The translations under genes were made by a program, and so were the position numbers. Under the pieces are notes generated by a model, which was not told the origin of the DNA, made no database searches, and saw nothing but the letters and a program-made list of their open reading frames with translations. From NCBI GenBank assembly GCA_030041545.1, contig JASHNQ010000024.1, positions 1 through 42,999 on the forward strand: DNA of 42,999 nucleotides. Direction: 5' to 3'. Shown piece after piece: positions 1 through 7,823 of this stretch (within the stretch, counting starts at the first letter, position 1; each line of letters begins with the position of its first letter). The stretch comes from a candidate division FCPU426 bacterium (GTDB lineage: Bacteria; Oederibacteriota; Muellerivitia; Muellerivitales; Muellerivitaceae).

Positions 1-1376
<1,376 letters not shown>

Positions 1377-1388
1377 TTAAAATCAGCT

Positions 1389-1421
1389 CCCAGGTTTCAG
1401 GTGTTAGGTGTCAGGTATAGC
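1389..1421. repeat. Solo period-7 arm upstream of carB
   Basis: A short run of 7-bp units (words such as TCAGGTG, TTAGGTG, TCAGGTA) sits between the zinc-ribbon membrane protein and carB. It has the same build as the arms of the inverted-repeat elements elsewhere in the window, but I see no matching second arm nearby. I take it as a leftover of one of those elements. Confidence 0.6.
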
Positions 1422-1452
1422 TAAAAATCATTTTTGTCATTGCGTGGAAGCA

Positions 1453-1788
1453 TCAAAACAACTTGAACCCGCATTTGCCGCAATGGACGCTATGCGCGAA
1501 CCCGAAAATCCAGCCCAAGCCCCCGAAGAAACGGCGCCCGCACCGGGGACATACGCTCAAGGCCATGGTCAAGAAATAAATAGCCGCCAAGGCGGCGCAG
1601 GGAGCCCAAACCTGCCAGGTCCGGATATCCATCCCCTTCCACAAACAAATTCCCAGGAAAACGGCGATGACCAAGGGCACTACATGGGACCGGTGGACTC
1701 TCCGGATGAGCCGCTCCTTCATGCGTTCGACCTGCAGCCGCTTTACACTATCTTTCCTATGAAAGACTATCTTTTGTTCGTCACCCAA
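1453..1788 (-). CDS. Small zinc-ribbon membrane protein, function unknown
   Basis: A 111-residue protein with a basic N-terminus, two hydrophobic segments (about residues 36-50 and 60-78) and a C-terminal zinc ribbon made of CPRCG and CGKCG. The start is a TTG at 1788 with a good AGGAGG ribosome site just upstream. No family is recognised. It lies between a decayed copy of the carA 3' end and carB, so it belongs to the accessory set inserted in the pyr operon. The two-helix plus zinc-ribbon layout suggests a membrane protein with its ribbon in the cytoplasm, but this is only inference. Confidence 0.65.
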   Translation of the reverse strand: MGDEQKIVFHRKDSVKRLQVERMKERLIRRVHRSHVVPLVIAVFLGICLWKGMDIRTWQVWAPCAALAAIYFLTMALSVCPRCGRRFFGGLGWIFGFAHSVHCGKCGFKLF

Positions 1789-1821
1789 GGCGGCCTCCTC
1801 CTATTCGATCAGCCGTTCCGT

Positions 1822-1972
1822 TCAACCATCTCGCGGAATTGTTTAAAGAGATACCTCGAATCATGCGGGCCTGGCGATGCTTCCGGCTTCGCCATCCCCC
1901 TTCGTTAAAACTTCGGGGGACAGGCGGCTACACCAGACACGTCGGGTGGTATTGCACGCTATAAACCGTCTT
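1822..1972 (-). pseudogene. Decayed copy of the carA 3' end (copy 3)
   Basis: The reverse strand repeats the last part of carA (the region coding YSVQYHPE and then PHDSRYLFKQFREMVE), with base changes and a 60-bp insertion after the YHP codons. It starts 2 bases after the HEPN stop and ends just before the ribosome site of the zinc-ribbon gene. It no longer codes for a useful protein. The true carA 3' end is at 3104-3240 and another decayed copy is at 2729-2880. Confidence 0.85.
1881..1940. repeat. 60-bp palindromic insertion in carA tail copy 3
   Basis: This segment interrupts the carA-derived sequence and is absent from the intact carA. Its ends form an imperfect inverted repeat (CCGGCTTCGCC against GGCTACACCAGA) with C-rich and G-rich inner arms around a loop containing TTCGTTAAAACTTC. 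The same insertion is at 2789-2849 at the same position of the other tail copy, so it entered before the two copies separated. Confidence 0.7.
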
Positions 1973-1974
1973 AA

Positions 1975-2376
1975 TCAACCGACCCTCAACACCTTTTCCA
2001 CCCATTTCACTACGGTTTCCGCTTGGACCACGGCCTTTTTGTAATCCTTCTCTTCAACATCCACGAAGTCCAAGGGGTAACGGCCTTTTTCGACGAACTG
2101 GGATAGCTCGGCTGCCTCCTTGACCTTGGGGGGCGGGGAAAAATTCGTGGGCAAGAGTTGAAATAGTTCGCCGATGTCATGAATTTTAGGAAATGGGACC
2201 CAGCTTTTAATCAACAGCGCTTTGATCGCTTTTTCAGCGGCCTGCTGGGCATGAAAACAAAGTGCTCCCATCCTTACCTCCGCGACCTTCCTTCCATTTT
2301 TCGCCAAAGCCAAGTCACTTTTGGCGTAGTCCAGCCATAGCTGGGGATCATCAGCGCCCAGCTTACCGCGCCGCAT
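1975..2376 (-). CDS. HEPN-domain toxin of an MNT/HEPN pair
   Basis: A 133-residue protein if it starts at the ATG at 2376, which overlaps the stop of the upstream nucleotidyltransferase by 14 bases. An upstream in-frame start would put its N-terminus deep inside that gene and looks unlikely. It has the HEPN signature: R35 and H42 in RMGALCFH (R-x6-H), followed by the helix QQAAEKAIKALLI. In type VII toxin-antitoxin systems the HEPN protein is an RNase whose activity is blocked by adenylylation by the paired MNT enzyme. The gene order, overlap and motifs fit that model. The RNase activity is inferred from the family. Confidence 0.85.
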   Translation of the reverse strand: MRRGKLGADDPQLWLDYAKSDLALAKNGRKVAEVRMGALCFHAQQAAEKAIKALLIKSWVPFPKIHDIGELFQLLPTNFSPPPKVKEAAELSQFVEKGRYPLDFVDVEEKDYKKAVVQAETVVKWVEKVLRVG

Positions 2377-2683
2377 AAACTTCCTTTCCCTCATCCAGAA
2401 TGTACTTATAAACCAGGGAAGGATGATAACTGTACCTGTCGAATTCCTTCGGCGTGACCACCAGCCAATCACATGGGATCTTCCCCTGCCGGACCTTTCG
2501 GTGGAGCTTCATCGAGGTATGAAGCCGATTGGTGCCGTTAGGCATGACCACCGCGAGGTCAATATCACTGTCCTTGCGCGCGGTTCCCCTTGCCCGAGAT
2601 CCAAAAAGAATGATCTTCCGGGGATGCACGGTTTTGACAATCTGCCGGACCAATTGTTTAATTTCCTTCGTTTGTTGGCTCAT
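2363..2683 (-). CDS. MNT nucleotidyltransferase antitoxin
   Basis: About 106 residues from the ATG at 2683, which has an AAGGG site upstream. An ATG at 2725, fused to the end of the carA tail copy, is also open and would add 14 residues. The minimal nucleotidyltransferase motif GSRARGTARKDSDIDLAVV gives GS-x10-DxD with aspartates at about residues 40 and 42. In MNT/HEPN pairs this enzyme transfers AMP to the HEPN toxin. It is translationally coupled to the HEPN gene. Both genes sit between copies 2 and 3 of the carA tail. Confidence 0.88.
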   Translation of the reverse strand: MSQQTKEIKQLVRQIVKTVHPRKIILFGSRARGTARKDSDIDLAVVMPNGTNRLHTSMKLHRKVRQGKIPCDWLVVTPKEFDRYSYHPSLVYKYILDEGKEVYAAR

Positions 2684-2728
2684 CGCAAACCCTTGAAGAC
2701 GAATTTGCCTCATTATATCAGCCATGCT

Positions 2729-2880
2729 TTTCGATCATCTCGCGGAATTGTTTAAAGAGATACCTCGAATCATGCGGCCCGGCGAGGCTTCTGGCTTCGC
2801 CATCCCCCTTCGTTAAAACTTCAGGGGACAGGCGGCTACGCCAGACAGGTCGGGGTGGTACTGCCGCTGTAAATCGGCTT
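2729..2880 (-). pseudogene. Decayed copy of the carA 3' end (copy 2)
   Basis: The reverse strand starts 5 bases after the DUF2283 stop with AAGCCGATTTACAGCG, matching the carA codons for KPVYS. It continues through the YHPE region, is broken by a 60-bp palindromic insertion, resumes at the SPGPHDSRYLFKQFRE codons and runs directly into the first ATG of the MNT gene. It is not translatable as the carA C-terminus. Confidence 0.85.
2789..2849. repeat. 60-bp palindromic insertion in carA tail copy 2
   Basis: The same insertion as in copy 3. Its ends are TCTGGCTTCGCC and GGCTACGCCAGA, an imperfect inverted repeat. Inner CCCCC and GGGG runs can extend the stem, leaving a loop around GTTAAAACTT. 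It lies between the codons for the YHPE histidine region and the following SPGP codons of the carA tail. Confidence 0.72.
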
Positions 2881-2885
2881 GGAAT

Positions 2886-3119
2886 TCAACCCACCAAATG
2901 AAGATCGGCATCCACCGGAAGCTCGAAAAAATCATTTCGCAGAAGCCGGGTTGAGAAGAATAGAACCTCTAAATTCTCCACCTCGTGGGTCTTGGGATTC
3001 AGTCGCGCTACGACTTCGTCTCCAATTTCCTCCGACTCCTGCCCGGGATAGGGTTGGACTTTATTGATGTAAAGAATGTCGGCCTGCCGGTCGTACTTGA
3101 ACATCAACTTTTTTTCCAT
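2886..3119 (-). CDS. DUF2283 family small protein
   Basis: A 77-residue protein with the DUF2283 pattern KYDRQADILYI at the start and the RLNPKTHEVENLEVL region in the middle. The ATG at 3119 has an AAGGAG site 7 bases upstream and overlaps the end of carA by 16 bases, so it is probably translated by coupling with carA. DUF2283 proteins are small, often found beside toxin-like genes and sometimes proposed as antitoxins; no partner toxin is seen directly next to it. Its position makes it the first of the accessory genes placed between carA and carB. Confidence 0.82.
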   Translation of the reverse strand: MEKKLMFKYDRQADILYINKVQPYPGQESEEIGDEVVARLNPKTHEVENLEVLFFSTRLLRNDFFELPVDADLHLVG

Positions 3120-4312
3120 TCGATTTCTCCTTCCATGTTTTTCTCGACCATTTCACGGAATTGCTTGAAGAGATACCTCGAATCATGCGGTCCAGGTGAG
3201 GCCTCGGGGTGGTACTGCACGCTGTAAACCGGCTTGTGCCGCATTTGGAGGCCCTCGCTGGTGTTGTCGCTCAGGTTGATGTGGCTTTGGTAGACGATAG
3301 ATTTGTCCAGGCTCTCCGTCTCCACCGCGAAACCGTGGTTCTGGCTGGTGATCTCCACCTTGTTGTTCTTCATGTTGATGACAGGCTGGTTGCCCCCCCG
3401 GTGGCCGAACTTGAGCTTGTAGGTCTTCCCACCCAGGGCCAGCCCCAGCATTTGGTGGCCGAGGCAGATGCCGAAGATGGGTGCGTTGGAATCAATGAGT
3501 TTTCCCAGGGTCTCAAATACATATGGCACCGCCTCTGGGTCGCCGGGGCCGTTGGAGAAAAAGAATCCCTTGGCACCCGATGCCAAGAGGACATCCACCT
3601 TGGTGGTGGCCGGATAAACCGTCACGTCAAACCCCTCTGCCGTCAGGCGGCGCAGGATGTTGTATTTGATGCCGCAGTCGATCGCCGCGATCTTGATTTT
3701 CGATTGGGCCGTTTCTTCCGCCGTTGCCTGCAATTGCATCTGCTGTTCAACTCCTAACTCCTCACTCCTAACTCCTAACTCATAAGGGGGTTCCGTCCAG
3801 TGGTAGGGCTTGTCGCAGGTGACTTCCCTCACCAAATCCCGGCCCACCAATCCCGGGCTGTCCTTGGCCTGCTGGACCAGTTTCTTGGGATCGAGTTCGG
3901 TGGTGGAAAGAACCCCGTTCTTGGCCCCGTAGGTGCGCAGGTGGGAAGTCAGGGCGCGGGTATCAATCCCCTCAATGCCGATGATGTTGTTCTTCTTCAG
4001 GTAATCCCCCAGGGTCTGGGTCATGCGGTAGTTGGAAGGGTGCTTGCAGTATTCCCTGGCCACGAACCCGGCCAAAAAGGGCTTGCGGGACTCGATATCC
4101 ACCGGGTTGACCCCGTAGTTACCGATGAGGGGATAGGTCATGGTGACGATCTGGCCGCGGTAGGAGGGGTCGGTGAGGATTTCCTGGTAGCCCGTCATGG
4201 AGGTGTTGAAGCAGACCTCGCCGAAGGACTTTCCTTGGGCTCCAAAGGATACCCCTTCAAACCATACGCCGTCTTCTAGAGCCAACACTGCTTTGTTTAC
4301 CTTATTTGCCAT
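3104..4312 (-). CDS. carA: Carbamoyl-phosphate synthase small subunit
   Basis: A 402-residue protein from the ATG at 4312, preceded by GAGGAA; an upstream TTG at 4327 is less likely. The N-terminal half has the usual SFGEVCFNTSMTGYQEILTDPS. The C-terminal half is a class I glutaminase with C283 in GICLGHQ and H368/E370 in YHPE. It supplies ammonia to CarB. Two things are odd. Residues 178-189 (ELGVRSEELGVE) are coded by a period-7 repeat arm inserted in frame in the linker between the two domains. The C-terminus (NMEGEIEWKKS) runs through the ribosome site and start of the DUF2283 gene, so the original end of the gene has been altered. The decayed tail copy at 1822-1972 codes EMVERNG and a stop there, which may be nearer the original end. 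Confidence 0.96.
   Translation of the reverse strand: MANKVNKAVLALEDGVWFEGVSFGAQGKSFGEVCFNTSMTGYQEILTDPSYRGQIVTMTYPLIGNYGVNPVDIESRKPFLAGFVAREYCKHPSNYRMTQTLGDYLKKNNIIGIEGIDTRALTSHLRTYGAKNGVLSTTELDPKKLVQQAKDSPGLVGRDLVREVTCDKPYHWTEPPYELGVRSEELGVEQQMQLQATAEETAQSKIKIAAIDCGIKYNILRRLTAEGFDVTVYPATTKVDVLLASGAKGFFFSNGPGDPEAVPYVFETLGKLIDSNAPIFGICLGHQMLGLALGGKTYKLKFGHRGGNQPVINMKNNKVEITSQNHGFAVETESLDKSIVYQSHINLSDNTSEGLQMRHKPVYSVQYHPEASPGPHDSRYLFKQFREMVEKNMEGEIEWKKS
3746..3782. repeat. Period-7 repeat arm inserted in frame inside carA
   Basis: Units AACTCCT, CACTCCT, AACTCCT, AACTC follow one another with a 7-bp period. The sequence matches the right arm of the element at 4330-4597 with about two differences over 32 bases. 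It lies in the linker between the CarA domains and keeps the reading frame, adding roughly 12 residues. Confidence 0.85.
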
Positions 4313-4329
4313 AGCTTCCTCGCCCAAGG

Positions 4330-4597
4330 AAGTTAGGAGTTAGGAGTGAGGAGTGAGGAGTTTTTGACACTGTCTATTTCCCTTCAGGTTTTGTGCTTTT
4401 CGTGATCGAAGACAACATCCTGTTCAATTCTTCTACATCCCGCAAATAAGGATTAATGTCCTGTTCCGTCAATCCGGAAGCTTTCAACAACCGCAACCAA
4501 ATAAAGCAATCACTTTCAGGGCAAACTCAAAACTCTTCTCCCCAACGATGCTTTTTGTGGCCAACTCCCAACTCCTCACTCCTAACTTCTAACTATT
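4330..4597. mobile_element. Element A: period-7 inverted arms around a four-helix-bundle relic
   Basis: The left arm (4330-4361) is made of GTTAGGA/GTGAGGA units. The right arm (about 4563-4594) is its inverted copy; I count about 28 matches over 32 bases. Between them is a broken four-helix-bundle gene. The element fills the space between the pyrC stop codon (inside the right arm edge) and the carA ribosome site. It is one of three such elements in the window, each with a different arm word. Confidence 0.75.
4374..4564 (-). pseudogene. Four-helix-bundle protein relic (internal deletion)
   Basis: From a TTG at 4564 the reverse strand codes MATKSIVGEKSFEFALKVI and then stops. In the next frame it codes WLRLLKASGLTEQDI, RDVEELNRMLSSI and a stop at 4374. 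These are the first and last helices of the four-helix-bundle family (23S rRNA intervening-sequence protein, PF05635/TIGR02436). The middle, roughly 60 residues by family length, is missing and the frame is broken. The N-terminal part closely resembles the relic at 36145-36336. Confidence 0.75.
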
Positions 4598-5873
4598 CTT
4601 GTTGGTACTTCACTTCACCACTCACGATGGTCGTCACCGCCCAGCCTTTGAGCTTCCAGCCGTTGAAAGGCGTGTTCTTGCCCTTACTTTTGAAGTTTTT
4701 GGCCACTACTTCCCTTTCGGTTTTGACATCAAAGATCGCCACATCCGCGTTGGCCCCCTCGGTGAGGGTGCCGGCCGGGATGCCGATAATCCTGGCCGCC
4801 GAGGTGGTCAGCATCTCCACCGCCCGGGACAGGGACACGACCCCCGGTTCCACCAAGTGGCTGTAGGCGAGGGGGAACAGGGTCTCCAGGCCCACGATGC
4901 CGAAGGCCGCCTGGTCGAACTCGCATTGCTTCTCCGTGGAGGCGTGGGGCGCGTGGTCGGTGCAGAGGCAGTCGATGACCCCCTCCTTGATTCCCTTGCG
5001 GATGGCGGCCACGTCCTCCTCCCCGCGCAAGGGCGGGTTCATCTTGAAGTTGGCGTTGTAGTTCTTGATGGACTTGTCCGAAAGGGTCCAGTAGTGGGGG
5101 CAGGTCTCGGCCGTCACGTGGATGCCCTTTTTCTTGGCCTGGCGGATCAGTTCCACCGACCCGGCCGTGGAGACGTGGGCCGCGTGGAACTTGGCGCCCG
5201 TCATCTCGGCCAGCAGGATGTTGCGGGCCACCATGACCGTTTCCGAGGCCGCGGGGATGCCCCTTAAGCCCAGCGCCGTCGAAGCTTCCCCCTCGTGCAT
5301 GACCCCTTCATTGGAAAGGTGGGAGTCCTCGCAGTGGTCGATCACGGTCAGGTCCAGCATCTTGGCGTATTCCATGACCCGGCGCATGAGCTCGGCGTTC
5401 ATGATGGGCGCCCCGTCGTCGGACAGCGCCACGGCCCCGGCCTTCTTCAACTCCCCCAGTTCGGCCATTTCCTGGCCTTCCCGGCGCTTGGAAATGCAGC
5501 CGATGGGATAGACGTGGCAATAGCCTTCCTTTTCCGCCTTGGCCCGGATGAAGTGCACGATCGACTGGTCGTCGATGGGCGGGTTGGTGTTGGGCATGCA
5601 GGCCACGGAGGTGACCCCGCCGGCCACGGCCGAGTGGGAGCCGGTGGCGATGGTTTCCTTGTACTCGAACCCGGGTTCCCGGAAGTGCACGTGGATGTCC
5701 ACCAACCCCGGCGTGACCAGTTGGCCCTTGGCGTCGATCACCTGGTCGGCCTTCACCTTGAGGCCCTTGCCCAACTTGGCGACCTTGCCCTCCTGGATAA
5801 GGACATCGGCCTCGCCGTCCAATTGGTTGGCCGGGTCCACCACATGGCCGTTTTGGATCATGATCGACTTCAT
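4593..5873 (-). CDS. pyrC: Dihydroorotase
   Basis: A 426-residue class I dihydroorotase that closes carbamoyl aspartate to dihydroorotate in pyrimidine synthesis. The zinc site is seen as DIHVHFREPG (H61, H63), the loop CMPNTNPP follows, and TAETCPHY and CTDHAPHAS (catalytic aspartate near residue 305) are in place. Length is normal. The gene follows pyrB in the operon with a repeat-filled gap and its TAG stop lies at the edge of Element A. Confidence 0.97.
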   Translation of the reverse strand: MKSIMIQNGHVVDPANQLDGEADVLIQEGKVAKLGKGLKVKADQVIDAKGQLVTPGLVDIHVHFREPGFEYKETIATGSHSAVAGGVTSVACMPNTNPPIDDQSIVHFIRAKAEKEGYCHVYPIGCISKRREGQEMAELGELKKAGAVALSDDGAPIMNAELMRRVMEYAKMLDLTVIDHCEDSHLSNEGVMHEGEASTALGLRGIPAASETVMVARNILLAEMTGAKFHAAHVSTAGSVELIRQAKKKGIHVTAETCPHYWTLSDKSIKNYNANFKMNPPLRGEEDVAAIRKGIKEGVIDCLCTDHAPHASTEKQCEFDQAAFGIVGLETLFPLAYSHLVEPGVVSLSRAVEMLTTSAARIIGIPAGTLTEGANADVAIFDVKTEREVVAKNFKSKGKNTPFNGWKLKGWAVTTIVSGEVKYQQE

Positions 5874-5885
5874 AAAAAACCTTCT

Positions 5886-5995
5886 TTCACCGCGAAGCCG
5901 CGGAGTTCCCGAAGAACGGCAAAATCTTTATGGTTCAAACCCAGCATTCTTAGGCTTTCGATTCCCTTCGCGTTCTTCGCGTCTTCGCGGTTAAC
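5886..5995. repeat. Inverted-repeat element (CGCGAAG words) between pyrB and pyrC
   Basis: The left arm starts ACCGCGAAGCCGCGGAG and the right arm, read in reverse, starts AACCGCGAAGACGCGAAG. The arms use 8-9 bp units ending in GAAG. The right arm starts on the pyrB stop codon and the left arm ends about 12 bases before the pyrC ATG. The RNA could fold into a long hairpin between the two genes. Confidence 0.7.
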
Positions 5996-6926
5996 TAGGT
6001 TTTTCATTGGTTTCTCCCTGGAGCAGGTACAAAACCGCCATCCTCACCGCCACTCCGTTGGTGACCTGGTCGTCGATGACCGATTGGGACCCATCCGCCA
6101 CGCCCGAGGAGATTTCCACCCCCCGGTTCATGGGCCCGGGGTGCATCACGATGGCGTCCTTCCTGGCCCTCTTGAGCCTCTCATTATTCACCCCGAAGGT
6201 CATCGAGTATTCCCGGATGGTGGGAAAGAGGTTGTTCTTTTGGCGTTCCAGCTGGAGGCGCAGCACATAGACCACGTCCGCGCCTTCCAGGGCCTTATCC
6301 AGGTCGTGATAAACCTCAACCCCCATTTTTTCGATGCCCACCGGAAGGAGGGTGGGCGGGGCGCAAAGCCGCACCCTGGCCCCCAGTTTGGTGAGCCCAT
6401 AAATATTGGAGCGGGCCACGCGGCTGTGGGTGATGTCGCCCACGATGGTGACGGTCAGCCCCTCGATCTTTCCCTTCCGCTCCCGGATGGTGAAGAGGTC
6501 CAGCAGGCCCTGGGTGGGGTGCTCATGGGAGCCGTCGCCGGCGTTGATCACCGAGGCCTTGGTGACCGAAGCCAGCATTTGGGGAACGCCCGAGGACTTG
6601 TGCCGCACCACTAGGGCGTCGATGGTCATGGATTCGAGGGTTTTCAGGGTGTCGATGAGGGTTTCCCCTTTCACCAGGGACGAGGAGGCCGCCTGCACAT
6701 TGAGGATATCGGCGCTGAGGCGCTTGGCCGCCAGCTCAAAGGAGATGCGGGTGCGGGTGGAGGGCTCGTGGAAGAAAAGCACCACCGTGCGGCCCCGGAG
6801 CGCCGGCACCTTTTTGACCGACCGGGTCGAGACTTCCTTGAAGGAAGAGGCGGTGTCGAGGACATGGGCGATTTCCCCGGCCGAGAGTTCTTCTAGCGTC
6901 AGGAGATCCTTGGATTTCCAGCTCAA
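5991..6926 (-). CDS. pyrB: Aspartate carbamoyltransferase catalytic chain
   Basis: A 311-residue enzyme joining carbamoyl phosphate and aspartate. The carbamoyl-phosphate loop [16 protein letters not shown], the [11 protein letters not shown] lysine loop, HPTQGLLD and [11 protein letters not shown] are all present. The start is a TTG at 6926 with an AGGGGG site. No regulatory chain gene (pyrI) is seen, which fits operons controlled by PyrR. It lies second in the operon, after pyrR. Confidence 0.97.
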   Translation of the reverse strand: MSWKSKDLLTLEELSAGEIAHVLDTASSFKEVSTRSVKKVPALRGRTVVLFFHEPSTRTRISFELAAKRLSADILNVQAASSSLVKGETLIDTLKTLESMTIDALVVRHKSSGVPQMLASVTKASVINAGDGSHEHPTQGLLDLFTIRERKGKIEGLTVTIVGDITHSRVARSNIYGLTKLGARVRLCAPPTLLPVGIEKMGVEVYHDLDKALEGADVVYVLRLQLERQKNNLFPTIREYSMTFGVNNERLKRARKDAIVMHPGPMNRGVEISSGVADGSQSVIDDQVTNGVAVRMAVLYLLQGETNEKPS

Positions 6927-6938
6927 GACAAACCCCCT

Positions 6939-7044
6939 TTAACCACCAAGGCACCAAGGGCACCAAGAAAAGATTTTTCCTTTAAATCCACGGATATATT
7001 TTGATTTTTGCCTTCCTTGGTGAACTTGGTGTCTTGGTGGTTCA
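6939..7044. repeat. Inverted-repeat element (CACCAAG words) between pyrR and pyrB
   Basis: The left arm reads AACCACCAAGGCACCAAGG and the right arm is its inverted relative. The right arm begins on the TGA stop of pyrR. A single arm of the same family is at 22362-22398, upstream of aspS. Confidence 0.72.
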
Positions 7045-7596
7045 TTGGCCTTCCTCCGTTTCCGCGATGACCACCTCGTCTTTGCCGTCGTTTTCCTTGA
7101 CATGCACCAGGACCTGTTCCTTGGCGGCTGAGGGGATGTTTTTGCCAACATAATCGGCGTGGATGGGGAATTCCCGGTGGCCCCGGTCCACCAGGACCGC
7201 GTACTGGATGAAGGTGGGCCGCCCGAAGTCAATGATCTGGTCGATGGCGGCCCGGGCGCTGCGGCCCGTGTAAAGCACGTCGTCCACCAGGACGATCCTC
7301 TTGTTGTTGATGTCGAAGGGTAGGACGGTAGGCGAAGGGGCCTTGTCGGGTTTGTGGGTGCCGGCATCGTCCCGGTAGAAGGTGATGTCCATGGCGCCGA
7401 AAGGAACCGCCGTGCCCTCGATATTCTTGATCTTGAGCGCCAGCCGCTCGGCCAGGACATCGCCCCGCATCTTGATGCCCACCAAAGCCAGGTCCTGGAG
7501 GCCCTTGTTGCGTTCGAGGATTTCGTGGGCGATGCGGGTGAGGGCCCGGTCCATGTCCCGGGATTCCATGATGACCGCTTTGATTTTAGGAGGCAT
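7042..7596 (-). CDS. pyrR: PyrR regulator / uracil phosphoribosyltransferase
   Basis: A 184-residue protein with the type I phosphoribosyltransferase fold. The PRPP-binding motif IVLVDDVLYTGRSARA is at residues 101-116. PyrR binds a conserved hairpin in the leader RNA when UMP is high and so allows the terminator to form; many members also salvage uracil. It is the first gene of the operon and directly follows the attenuator it should act on (loop at 7744-7780, terminator at 7662-7701). The presence of the RNA target makes the regulatory role likely, not just the enzymatic one. Confidence 0.96.
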   Translation of the reverse strand: MPPKIKAVIMESRDMDRALTRIAHEILERNKGLQDLALVGIKMRGDVLAERLALKIKNIEGTAVPFGAMDITFYRDDAGTHKPDKAPSPTVLPFDINNKRIVLVDDVLYTGRSARAAIDQIIDFGRPTFIQYAVLVDRGHREFPIHADYVGKNIPSAAKEQVLVHVKENDGKDEVVIAETEEGQ

Positions 7597-7617
7597 GGGA
7601 CTCCCCCAAAATTAAAG

Positions 7618-7652
7618 CAAGTTTTGAGTTGTGAGTTTTGAGTTTTAAGTAG
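7618..7652. repeat. Solo period-7 arm in the pyrR leader
   Basis: Units GTTTTGA, GTTGTGA, GTTTTGA, GTTTTAA repeat with a 7-bp period between the attenuator terminator and the pyrR start. No matching arm is seen nearby. Confidence 0.6.
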
Positions 7653-7661
7653 TTATGGAGC

Positions 7662-7701
7662 AAAAAAAATCCCGAATCGCCGTTTTCAGGCGTTCGGGAT
7701 G
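7662..7701 (-). terminator. Attenuator terminator of the pyr operon
   Basis: On the reverse strand ATCCCGAACGCC and GGCGATTCGGGAT form a stem with a short A-rich loop, followed by a run of eight T. It stands between the PyrR-binding loop and pyrR, as in Bacillus pyr leaders. Confidence 0.9.
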
Positions 7702-7743
7702 CGGGAATTTCATTTGTGAGCGCGCAAGCGCAGGCCATCGTCG

Positions 7744-7780
7744 GATCCTTCGGAGCCTCTCGGGACTCCCTTTAAAGGTC
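7744..7780 (-). promoter_or_regulatory. PyrR-binding loop (pyr leader RNA)
   Basis: The reverse strand at 7767-7754 reads AGTCCCGAGAGGCT, one base from the PyrR target AGTCCAGAGAGGCT known from Bacillus. Flanking bases form a lower CCTT/AAGG stem, an internal bulge and an upper GGAG/CTCC stem. It begins a few bases after the predicted transcription start and about 40 bases before the terminator stem. Confidence 0.9.
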
Positions 7781-7794
7781 GAACAACTGGGGAA

Positions 7795-7823
7795 ACTATA
7801 CGTTATGGGTGAGGAACTGTCAA
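7795..7823 (-). promoter_or_regulatory. Sigma-70 type promoter of the pyr operon
   Basis: The reverse strand has TTGACA at 7823-7818, a 17-base spacer and TATAGT at 7800-7795. The start of transcription should be near 7788, directly before the PyrR loop. The -35 box overlaps the stop codon of the DUF1499 gene. Confidence 0.88.

Noticed and set aside
4330-4597. CRISPR array or minisatellite at the period-7 repeats
   Set aside because: Units are only 7 bp without spacers, each arm has only four to five units, and the arms are inverted around a gene or palindrome.
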